From JBGTIS01 sp041745535 (GTDB lineage: Bacteria > Bacteroidota > Bacteroidia > Cytophagales > Cyclobacteriaceae), in assembly GCA_041745535.1 (NCBI GenBank), contig JBGTIS010000153.1, forward strand, positions 1 through 6,019: a stretch of 6,019 bases of DNA. The letters are read 5' to 3'. The notes beneath the pieces were generated by a model. It saw only the letters and a program-made list of their open reading frames with translations, was not told the DNA's origin and did no database searches. Position 1 is the stretch's first letter; every line of letters begins with the position of its first letter. Shown piece by piece: positions 1 through 5,407 of this stretch. The position numbers were made by a program, and so were the translations under genes.

Positions 1-1043
1 TCTCCGACTACGATCTTATATAAAGGAAGAAGCTCGAGTTGGATCTTAGTGTTTTCTTCGGCGAGATTTTCCTCCTTTGCAATTGCGTCGAGCTGCGACC
101 GGATGGATGCCATATCGGCATTTTCCCGCAACAGGAGGTACACGTAGTTCGACCACATGCTTGTCCATGCCTCAAAACTTTTATCGACTTTACTTCTTTG
201 TTCAACTGTGGAGAACGATACCAGGGCTTCGAAGTTGATATGCGAAAAGAAGGGAACGTCCTTCATTACACCGGTCACCTGGTAATCGAGTGTATCGAAT
301 TTGATTGCCTTGCCGAGCGCGGATTCGTTGCCGAATAGCTTCTTCGCTGCCGCCTCCGTGAGAACGATCGAGTAAGGATCTTTCAGTGCCGTGTCGGGAT
401 TGCCTTCCAGCATCGGAAATGTAAGGATACTGAACAGCGATGGCTCCGCCCAGAAGCCCTTGATAGGGAGAATATTGTCGCCAACCTCCGCATCCTCCGA
501 AAAGTCGTCGCGCATAATAGCCACTTCTTCAATGCCAGTCACTTGCTCCCGGATAAGCTTTCCGGTCTTTATTGATGTGGATGCAAACTTGCCGCCTTGT
601 TCACCAGTGAAAGTCGCTACGTTGGTGATGCGATAGATCCTCTCACCATTCTCGTTGAACCTGTCGTACGAATGCAGGTCGAGCACAAACGCGATCAGCA
701 GTAACCCGACGGACATGCTGATGGCAAGGCCAACGATATTGATGGACGAGAATAGCTTGTTGCGCATTAAGTTGCGTGCCGATGTTTTGAAGTAGCTTCC
801 GATCATAATCCAGTTGATAAAAAGGTTGACAAATGTTGGTGTTCGTACCGTATAACTTCTGAAGAACTTGAAGGCATCGATAATGTAGATCAGCTTCGCG
901 CGCCGTGGTCCGACGGATCGTACATTCCGCTCGAAGTATTCATTAAGGTCCCCGGTAAGGTCCTCCGCGAGCCCCGGTTTACAATACCATTCTACAAATC
1001 GCTGTGCCCAGGAGGGCGGATGGTGTTGCTGTTGCTCTTTCAT
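1..1043 (-). CDS. MacB/FtsX-like ABC transporter permease with N-terminal permease prefix domain (3' end beyond window)
   Basis: The frame is open from an ATG at 1043 to the left edge, giving 347 codons with no stop, so the C-terminal part is missing. Residues about 9-65 form a soluble prefix (PPSWAQRFVEWYC, then EDLTGDLNEYFERN and a GPRRAK turn), which matches what I know as permease prefix domain 2 of Bacteroidota transporters. SARNLMRNKLFSSINIVGL at about 88-106 is the usual lead into the first transmembrane helix (about 100-121), followed by a MacB-type periplasmic domain (SYDRFNENGERIYRITN, later YSIVLTEAAAKKLFG and DTLDYQVTGVMKDVP). Family members are about 800-900 residues with two FtsX-type membrane modules, so well under half is visible. 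They are inner-membrane proteins, and the transported substrate or role cannot be told from sequence. The start lies one base after the PadR stop (TAACATG), which implies co-transcription and translational coupling. No ATPase gene is visible. The family call is confident. Confidence 0.9.
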   Translation of the reverse strand, partial: MKEQQQHHPPSWAQRFVEWYCKPGLAEDLTGDLNEYFERNVRSVGPRRAKLIYIIDAFKFFRSYTVRTPTFVNLFINWIMIGSYFKTSARNLMRNKLFSSINIVGLAISMSVGLLLIAFVLDLHSYDRFNENGERIYRITNVATFTGEQGGKFASTSIKTGKLIREQVTGIEEVAIMRDDFSEDAEVGDNILPIKGFWAEPSLFSILTFPMLEGNPDTALKDPYSIVLTEAAAKKLFGNESALGKAIKFDTLDYQVTGVMKDVPFFSHINFEALVSFSTVEQRSKVDKSFEAWTSMWSNYVYLLLRENADMASIRSQLDAIAKEENLAEENTKIQLELLPLYKIVVG

Positions 1044-1044
1044 G

Positions 1045-1377
1045 TTACACTTTTTTCCAGACGAGCGACGGTATTCTGTCCCACAGCTGGTCGCGCATCG
1101 ACTTGGCGCGGACCAATGCCGCCTTTCCCGGTATCGTAAGTTGATAGAATCTTTTGCGTTTACCACCACGCGTCCTCGTTGCTTCACCCAGCTGACTTTT
1201 CACAAGTCCTTTCACTTCAAGGCGGTTGAGCACCGCATGCACCACGCCAAGCTTCACTGAACGGCCCGTGTGACCCGAGAGTTCGTCACATATCGCTACG
1301 CTGTATGCTTCTTCCATCAACGCAGCGACGGTGAGCAGCACCAGTTCTTCGAATTCTCCGATGTTTGTACCCTTCAT
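1045..1377 (-). CDS. PadR-family transcriptional regulator
   Basis: The predicted protein has 110 residues, typical of short PadR proteins. The winged helix spans about residues 5-80. GEFEELVLLTVAAL is the first helix, SVAICDELSGHTGRSVKLG covers helix 2 and the turn, VVHAVLNRLEVKGLVKS is the recognition helix, and TRGGKRKRFYQLT is the basic beta wing. The remaining C-terminal helix (GKAALVRAKSMRDQLW) would serve dimerisation. The frame is open up to an ATG at 1455, but I chose the ATG at 1377. Homologous proteins begin close to MKGTNIGEFEEL, a GGAG lies directly before it, and the longer start would translate through the inverted repeat at 1399-1428. PadR proteins usually repress their own operon and are relieved by a ligand or stress. 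This one sits directly before the permease and probably controls it. The target is inferred; the family is clear. Confidence 0.9.
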   Translation of the reverse strand: MKGTNIGEFEELVLLTVAALMEEAYSVAICDELSGHTGRSVKLGVVHAVLNRLEVKGLVKSQLGEATRTRGGKRKRFYQLTIPGKAALVRAKSMRDQLWDRIPSLVWKKV

Positions 1378-1398
1378 CTCCGATGTTAATTGCGTAAA

Positions 1399-1428
1399 TG
1401 TATGTAAAATGGTTGTATTATACATACA
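1399..1428. promoter_or_regulatory. Candidate PadR operator: perfect 8-bp inverted repeat
   Basis: TGTATGTA (1399-1406) and TACATACA (1421-1428) are exact reverse complements separated by 14 bp. They lie about 22 bp upstream of the chosen PadR start. PadR operators known from other bacteria have ATGT and ACAT half sites, which both arms contain. On the minus strand a TACATTTA (1402-1395) is one base from the Bacteroidota -7 box TAnnTTTG and overlaps one arm. A TTTG at 1430-1427 could be a -33 element, but its 24-base gap to the -7 box is long. The inverted repeat is directly seen; autoregulation is inferred from position and family. Confidence 0.55.
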
Positions 1429-1455
1429 AAATGTGATTAAATTAAAAAAAGCCAC

Positions 1456-1783
1456 TCAAGCTTGACAATGTAGGGTCCAGAAGATTGTGAGCAAGGGGCG
1501 GTCCTACTTGTTGCATTCTCCGATTTGTAATCACGACATGGTTATGTACGAAGAGGTTTTGAGGGCGTTCCAAAAAAAATTCCTCCCATATGAGCGATGA
1601 ATGCATTTTCTTTAATTTGGTTGTACTTCCTTTCCATGATTAAGTGATTAATGAAAGTAAAAAAATAACTAGGATGTATACACTCGGGTCTATCAACATA
1701 TCCGGGAGAAAATTACGCATTGAAAATCAATAATATAGAAGGTTCCTATTGATATTTCCGCCCCTTTATGTAGACGAACCCAG
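1456..1783. other. Gene-free AT-rich stretch, nothing recognised
   Basis: I see no credible coding frame on either strand between the PadR leader and the direct repeats. The segment contains several A-runs (near 1573 and 1661). It also has a 7-bp inverted repeat, ATCAATA (1726-1732) with TATTGAT (1747-1753), around a 14-base loop. Neither is followed by a T-run that would make a convincing terminator. No tRNA-like or riboswitch-like structure was recognised. The last 42 bases (1742-1783) may be a decayed copy of the adjacent repeats. Confidence 0.5.
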
Positions 1784-1953
1784 ATTACCATTACTCAGTA
1801 GCTGGGCAGTGTTTCCCAAAGAGTGATCACTATTTCTCAGTACTGCGGAAGCCCTACCCTGCCACTGGTCACTATTGCTAAACTACTTAACAGGGGGTTC
1901 CGGATAACAAATCACTATTGCTCAGTACCGCGGCAGGGCTTCCTTGTGGATAC
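1784..1953. repeat. Four tandem direct repeats with 42-43 bp period
   Basis: Units begin at 1784, 1826, 1868 and 1911. Each opens with a form of ATCACTATTGCTCAGTA, and three of the four then carry a GGCAG or CAGGG stretch followed by TTCC-like bases. The units starting at 1826 and 1911 agree at 27 of the first 34 positions. The first and second agree at 14 of 17 core positions, and the third and fourth at 11 of the first 12. The third unit is one base longer than the first two, so the array cannot stay in one reading frame and is probably not protein-coding. The bases at 1742-1754 match the third unit at 10 of 13 positions in exact register, suggesting a fifth, decayed copy. The last unit runs into the 5' end of the broken gene that follows. 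Confidence 0.75.
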
Positions 1954-2485
1954 AACCGGCGGGTGTTACAGGAAGGTAAAGTGTTGCTTAGAAAAGCAGA
2001 AATGATTATTTCCAGGCAAAATGAAGAATGTGGTCTGCAAAAGGAAGCTACCCGTAAGTTGGTGCAGGCCCGCAGCGATTTGCATAAATTGTACATAACT
2101 CACCTAGCCATTGCCCGCATCGCACTGGGCGAATCCTCTGGTCATGCTGATGTACTCAGGCTTCAAGGTAATCGTAAAAAAGATATGACCGGATGGCTTG
2201 TACAGGTTAATGGCTTTTTATAAAAATGTTGACCGTGTACAGGACCTTATGGAGCGATATGGCATTACCGCAGCCGAAATTGCCCAGGGCAAGGCTATGG
2301 TAGCGGCCATTGGCAGTTTGCAGGCGCGGCAATTGCACTGTAAAAGCCAAAAGCATCACGCTACCCGTCAACAGCGGGCGGCCTTGCGGGCCCTGCATAG
2401 TTGGGTACGTGATTTCCTGTATGTTGCCCGGTTTGTGATGAAAGATGAGCCCGCACTTATGGTGGCACTGGGGCAAAGGGTGTAG
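1918..2485 (+). pseudogene. Frameshifted, N-terminally truncated gene for an uncharacterised two-repeat helical protein
   Basis: Two overlapping plus-strand frames together encode one protein. The first ends in GWLVQVNGFL and a stop at 2221-2223. The second continues with AFYKNVDRVQDLMERYGI and ends at the TAG at 2483-2485. Removing one G at 2212-2213 joins them as GWLVQVN-AFYKN. The two halves are copies of each other. Aligned without gaps from GYNRRVLQEGK in the first and GITAAEIAQGK in the second, they share GK, RQ, AT-R, A, LH and AR at the same spacing. The second copy is preceded by a helix (AFYKNVDRVQDLMER); the first has no counterpart, because the tandem repeats lie there and an in-frame stop sits at 1888. 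TTG 1918 is the first possible start, and GTG 1981 has GGAAGG before it. The layout resembles uncharacterised helical proteins of about 200-250 residues that I recall from Bacteroidota and some other phyla. I know no function. A sequencing error could also explain the frameshift. Confidence 0.65.
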
Positions 2486-2488
2486 CCA

Positions 2489-2653
2489 TCACGGCCTGGA
2501 TAACTTTTTGCTTTTGTCGATATTCAAACCTACACACATTTTATCATCCACAAAAAAACAATAACCACCCATAAATTTCCTCCCTTCCGTCAGCACCCCT
2601 TTTTCATGGAATACCCTTTCTATCCGATCTTTTATATGTTCATTATTTACCAC
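2489..2653 (-). pseudogene. Truncated TfoX N-terminal domain-like protein remnant
   Basis: A minus-strand frame from GTG at 2653 to TGA at 2489 encodes 54 residues. HIKDRIERVFHEKGVL, then RKFMGGYCFFVDDKMCVGLN, matches the first half of TfoX_N domain proteins: an opening helix with D-R-I, then the K-MGG---F-V--KM--G strand pair. Intact members have about 100-110 residues. Here the similarity ends at GLNIDKSKK and the frame stops five residues later, four bases from the end of the convergent pseudogene at 2485. The loss of the second half suggests a deletion at that junction. There is no ATG in frame and the GTG is preceded directly by an in-frame TAG, so even the start is doubtful. TfoX_N proteins outside competence systems have no clear role. 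A short functional protein is possible but unlikely. Confidence 0.5.
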
Positions 2654-2824
2654 CTATTTGTGGAGGTGCCAGCTTTTATGGTATCTACAGAGCGGTTTTA
2701 CGGTTTCCACATATTTCTCTTTTCCACTAAGAAAAAGCACGGGGCCTTCGAACACCATGTTGTCGGCCAGGTAGGTTTTCATACCATCGCCGTGGTTTTC
2801 GTTGCAGGCTTTGTAAATTGCCAG
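2654..2824 (-). pseudogene. SnoaL/NTF2-like protein remnant
   Basis: In the same frame as the TfoX-like remnant, 56 residues can be read between a TGA at 2827-2825 and the TAG at 2656-2654. LAIYKACNENHGDGMKTYLA, DNMVFEGPVLFLSGKEKYVE resembles the N-terminal part of SnoaL-like proteins of the NTF2 fold: a first helix, a D-x-V-F-E-G-P strand, and a G-K-E-x-Y helix start. Intact family members have about 110-140 residues. The bases just before LAIYK offer no start codon in frame. The C-terminal strands are absent, since the sequence loses resemblance after VETVKPL. Such proteins are often small enzymes or of unknown role, and this copy is surely non-functional. The assignment rests on pattern memory only. 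Confidence 0.45.
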
Positions 2825-2897
2825 TCAATACCCGGAATATTACCTCCGGAAATTCAATACGCAACCAGAGGAATACCAGTCCCCCAACCCTATTCCA

Positions 2898-4208
2898 TCA
2901 GGCCACCCGTTTGCCCACCTGGGATGGCTGGGCACCGGGCATAGGAGCAGGAGATTCTGGTGAAGTTGTTTCTACCAACTGCTTTTTCTTTACCTGCTGA
3001 TTAATCATATACATCATGGCAATGGTAATGAGCATGGCCCCCACTACCACCAGCCCCAGTATGTCATAACGTTCCAGTACGCCAGTACTGGTTTGCACCA
3101 CAATAAGCCCGGCTACGGCCGATGCAATACCGCCCGATATTTGTTGTACGGAGGAATTGATGCTCATAAACGCGCCTCGGTCTTTGGCATCGGGTACGGC
3201 AGTCATGAGTGCCGATGAAGCAATCATGCGGGAGGTAACTCCCATAAACATCAGCACATTCAAGCCTATAACCAGCCACAGGGGTGTGATGCCGAGGTTG
3301 GTATACACCAGTACAATGATGATAGTTAGAATGGTTCCCCACCAGAATAATTTATATTTGCCGATTGAATCGCTAAGTTTTCCTGCCAGCGGACCAGCTA
3401 CCATAGAAAAGAGGCCGGTAATCATATACACCATGGGCAGTTGTTCCAGCGTAATTCCCAGATTGTATACGCTGAAGGCACTGGCAAAAGGCATCAGCAT
3501 AAAGCCACCGGTGGCCAGTAAAGTAGTGGCCGCAAAACCCCTCAGATAATCGTTCCGGGATAAGGTTTTTCTCAGGTGCACCAAAGCATTCTGACCGGTT
3601 TGCGCAGCCAGGTGCCCATCAATGGGTTTCATGTACACCACAATGGCAACGCCAACCAGTATACTGATGGCAGTAATCATAATAAAAGGAAAATGCCATC
3701 CCCAATGGTTAGCCAGGTACAGCCCTACAGGAATGCCCATGACCTGACTTACGGAGAATGCCATTTGTACAAAGCCCATTACCCGCCCGCGCACCTGCAA
3801 AGCAAACAAATCGGTAATTATAGCAAAACTGATGGAACTGATAACCCCACCAAACAAACCGGTAACAATCCGGGCCATTAGCAGAAAATGATAGTCGGGC
3901 GCGATACCACACAATGCCGTACCGATGATAAACCCTGCATAAAAGAATAGCAGTAGCTTTTTACGGTCAAACTTATCGGCGAAACCGGCCGTGAGTAATC
4001 CGGCAATGCCCGCGCTAAACGCATAACCGGAAACTACCCAACCGAATTGGGAAGTGGTAATGTCCAGCTCTTCAATAAGCTGCGCTCCCAACGGAGACAG
4101 CACCATAAAATCAAGGATAATGGAAAACTGGAGTATAGCCAGAATCGCGATAATAAATATCTGATATCTGTTGAATACAGATCGCGTCTCGTTTTTATCT
4201 TTTGTCAT
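2898..4208 (-). CDS. MFS transporter, DHA1-type drug/metabolite efflux family
   Basis: This 436-residue protein has the length and 12-helix hydrophobicity pattern of DHA1-type major facilitator transporters (AraJ-like group). A charged N-terminus leads into helix 1 at about 17-40. Motif A is AGFADKFDRKK (about 74-84) between helices 2 and 3. A motif-B-like MARIVTGLFGG lies at 111-121, and motif C, MGIPVGLYLANHWGWHFPF (157-175), is characteristic of proton-driven antiporters. The second half repeats motif A as AGPLAGKLSDSIGKYK (271-286). A proline- and serine-rich cytoplasmic tail follows the last helix (about 404-436). It acts in the inner membrane, probably exporting a small compound against protons. 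The substrate is not visible. It is the last gene of the TetR operon and starts 18 bases after the HMA-like gene. The family is certain, while efflux direction is inferred from motif C and the TetR neighbour. Confidence 0.92.
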   Translation of the reverse strand: MTKDKNETRSVFNRYQIFIIAILAILQFSIILDFMVLSPLGAQLIEELDITTSQFGWVVSGYAFSAGIAGLLTAGFADKFDRKKLLLFFYAGFIIGTALCGIAPDYHFLLMARIVTGLFGGVISSISFAIITDLFALQVRGRVMGFVQMAFSVSQVMGIPVGLYLANHWGWHFPFIMITAISILVGVAIVVYMKPIDGHLAAQTGQNALVHLRKTLSRNDYLRGFAATTLLATGGFMLMPFASAFSVYNLGITLEQLPMVYMITGLFSMVAGPLAGKLSDSIGKYKLFWWGTILTIIIVLVYTNLGITPLWLVIGLNVLMFMGVTSRMIASSALMTAVPDAKDRGAFMSINSSVQQISGGIASAVAGLIVVQTSTGVLERYDILGLVVVGAMLITIAMMYMINQQVKKKQLVETTSPESPAPMPGAQPSQVGKRVA

Positions 4209-4226
4209 GGAAATTTAATAAAAGAC

Positions 4227-4451
4227 TCAATCGGGAAGTTCTTCGCAGGAATAGCCTGCTTCATTCACCAGTTGAATGACTTCAATGGCAGGCAAATGCC
4301 GCGCTTCGATGCGGAGTACTTTATCGATGTCTTCACGGTCTACATTCCATTGCTTAATGCGGTGGTCTTCATAAAATCGGTCGGCCACCTTTTCCAGATC
4401 GTTTTTACGGCTGATGTTGGTTTTAAAAACAAGTATGTCGGTCATGACCAT
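4227..4451 (-). CDS. Small HMA-fold (heavy-metal-associated-like) protein lacking the CxxC motif
   Basis: About 74 residues with the beta-alpha-beta-beta-alpha-beta order of ferredoxin-like HMA domains: DILVFKTNI, a helix (KNDLEKVADRFYED), RIKQWNVD, DIDKVLRIEA, a helix (LPAIEVIQLVNEAG) and YSCEELP. Small Bacteroidota proteins with the pattern FKTN, then W/F-x-x-D-x-x-D-x-x-x-LRI, are familiar to me and usually named HMA-like or copper-chaperone-like. The loop where a chaperone would carry CxxC reads KTNISRKN, and the only cysteine is near the C-terminus, so ordinary copper binding is unlikely. Starts are possible at GTG 4472, ATG 4451 and ATG 4445. None has a good ribosome binding site. I chose 4451 because the recognisable fold begins just after it. 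It sits between TetR (stop at 4483) and the transporter (18-base gap), so it is probably co-transcribed. Its role is unknown. Confidence 0.75.
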   Translation of the reverse strand: MVMTDILVFKTNISRKNDLEKVADRFYEDHRIKQWNVDREDIDKVLRIEARHLPAIEVIQLVNEAGYSCEELPD

Positions 4452-4482
4452 TATAGTTTGCTGATTTTTCACGGTTTTTAAA

Positions 4483-5076
4483 TTAAGGTTTCAATGCTTT
4501 TAGTACCAGTTCCAGTGTCAGATTCATAGTAGCTTCATCTAAAACAAATTTCTTTCTGCCCGGAAAACTCTTTCCAGTCATGTGCATTTTTACCAGCTGG
4601 TACAGCGGGGCAAAAGCTACAGACCAATATACCTCCAGCGGTACTGATACTAATTCCTTCCTTTTAATGGCCGTGGTAACAAACTGGTGCATGGCCGAAA
4701 AAAAGGTGGTATCTATCATTTTAAAAGCTTTATCATGAAACGGCGAAAACCGAATCTGTTCCATAAAATGCATGCTTACCGGATTTTTCATACAATAGTT
4801 AGCCCGGTTGAGCCACTGTAATTTCAATCCTTCGTCGAAACGCATGTCAGGATCAAAATTCTCCAGGGTAGCTGCTGTCATTTTACTGGCTTCTTCTATA
4901 CACATTTGTAAGATCAGGTCGTCACGGTCTTTAAAATAGATATAAATTGTAGCGGGAGAAACTTCAGCAGCTTTCGCCAGCTTGTGCATGCTTAAGCCAT
5001 CAAATCCTTCTTTCACAATCATTTTCATGGCTTTCTGCTTGATGCCCAGTATTTTGTTATTATCTCTTATCCTCAT
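4483..5076 (-). CDS. TetR/AcrR-family transcriptional regulator
   Basis: This 197-residue protein has the usual TetR length. The N-terminal DNA-binding domain covers about residues 8-55, with helix 1 (ILGIKQKAMKMIVKEG), FDGLSMHKLAKAAEVS as helices 2-3, and the hallmark recognition helix PATIYIYFKDRDDLI at 41-55. The rest is the all-helical ligand-binding and dimer domain, which gives no clue to the ligand, though LYQLVKMHMTG and TMNLTLELVLKAL fit the dimer helices. The ATG at 5076 follows the -7 box by only five bases, giving a very short or absent leader. It is the first gene of an operon with the HMA-like protein and the MFS transporter. Given the palindrome over its own promoter, it most likely represses the whole operon until a compound exported by the transporter binds it. 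Family certain, ligand unknown. Confidence 0.93.
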   Translation of the reverse strand: MRIRDNNKILGIKQKAMKMIVKEGFDGLSMHKLAKAAEVSPATIYIYFKDRDDLILQMCIEEASKMTAATLENFDPDMRFDEGLKLQWLNRANYCMKNPVSMHFMEQIRFSPFHDKAFKMIDTTFFSAMHQFVTTAIKRKELVSVPLEVYWSVAFAPLYQLVKMHMTGKSFPGRKKFVLDEATMNLTLELVLKALKP

Positions 5077-5081
5077 TATTA

Positions 5082-5089
5082 CAAATATA
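5082..5089 (-). promoter_or_regulatory. Bacteroidota-type -7 promoter box of the TetR operon
   Basis: The minus strand reads TATATTTG at 5089-5082, an exact match to the Bacteroidota -7 consensus TAnnTTTG. It lies only five bases before the ATG of the TetR gene, so transcription would begin at or very near the start codon. No good TTTG -33 element is visible about 20 bases further upstream, which is common in this phylum but lowers certainty. Confidence 0.55.
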
Positions 5090-5110
5090 AATGAACATTC
5101 GTTTATTTAT
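5087..5110. promoter_or_regulatory. Candidate TetR operator: 24-bp imperfect palindrome over the promoter
   Basis: ATAAATGAAC (5087-5096) and GTTTATTTAT (5101-5110) are reverse complements at 9 of 10 positions around a 4-base centre, ATTC. Size and symmetry fit TetR-family operators, and the TGAAC--GTT core resembles known sites of the family. It overlaps the -7 box by three bases and begins 11 bases upstream of the TetR start, so a bound dimer would block polymerase. Binding by this TetR is inferred from position. Confidence 0.6.
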
Positions 5111-5275
5111 AATAAATCGGAACAGTTTCTTTTAATTATTTCTTCTATTGTATTGTTCCATATGGGGTTAAGGATAAAATTTACCCGCAATAATGAGGTA
5201 GACGATCGGGCAATCAATAAATTTTATGGAAATTAATTTTTTTTGAATTTATTTTTCGGATTTCAGTGCCTAAGG
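5111..5275. other. AT-rich intergenic spacer upstream of the TetR operon
   Basis: Apart from any upstream promoter sequence for the TetR operon, I see no gene here. The segment is strongly AT-rich, with a run of eight or more T at about 5237-5244. It lies between the TetR operator and the long inverted repeat, and forms with that repeat a gene-free gap of about 330 bases. Confidence 0.5.
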
Positions 5276-5384
5276 GTGGTCAGTGTGCCACTGGCTATAG
5301 CATGAGTATGTCTATGACCACGGAAAGGAATTTATTTTTCATAGAATCCATTGCTACCCGAGGTGGCAGTGGCTCCCTGACCAC
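5276..5384. repeat. Long imperfect inverted repeat, possible hairpin or small non-autonomous element
   Basis: GTGGTCAGTGTGCCACTG (5276-5293) pairs with CAGTGGCTCCCTGACCAC (5367-5384) at 16 of 18 positions. Further in, TAGCA (5298-5302) pairs with TGCTA (5352-5356) and TCTATGA (5311-5317) with TCATAGA (5339-5345). About 28 pairs thus nest in order and leave a 21-base apical loop. It starts 23 bases downstream of the epimerase stop and could act as a 3' hairpin for that transcript. No U-run follows on that strand, while a T-rich run lies to the left of it on the plus strand. No target-site duplication borders it. The alternatives are a small MITE/REPIN-like element or a structured RNA. Confidence 0.6.
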
Positions 5385-5407
5385 AGCAATAAGAAGTAAG
5401 GATGGGT

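Noticed and set aside
1378..1455. N-terminal extension of PadR to the ATG at 1455
   Set aside because: The extra 26 residues have no PadR resemblance and would be encoded by the operator/promoter region.
1784..1953. CRISPR array
   Set aside because: The 42-43 bp period is too short for repeat plus spacer, the units are too divergent, and no cas gene is near.
1823..2005. Plus-strand 60-residue frame through the repeats
   Set aside because: It runs across non-triplet repeat units, has no family resemblance, and overlaps the better-supported pseudogene frame.
2870..2896. Terminator after the MFS gene (GGAATA/TATTCC)
   Set aside because: Only six pairs, a 15-base loop, and no T-run on the minus strand after it.
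2606..2944. Plus-strand 112-residue frame
   Set aside because: It lies opposite the SnoaL-like and TfoX-like remnants and the end of the transporter gene, whose frames carry recognisable motifs. It has no domain pattern.
3157..3549. Plus-strand 130-residue frame inside the MFS gene
   Set aside because: It is the antisense of a clear transporter reading frame and has no protein-like motif.
4047..4481. Plus-strand 144-residue frame
   Set aside because: It is antisense to the MFS start and the HMA-like gene, which have family patterns and operon spacing.
4982..5236. Plus-strand 84-residue hydrophobic frame
   Set aside because: It is antisense to the TetR helix-turn-helix region and crosses the promoter. 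Its hydrophobicity follows from AT-rich DNA.
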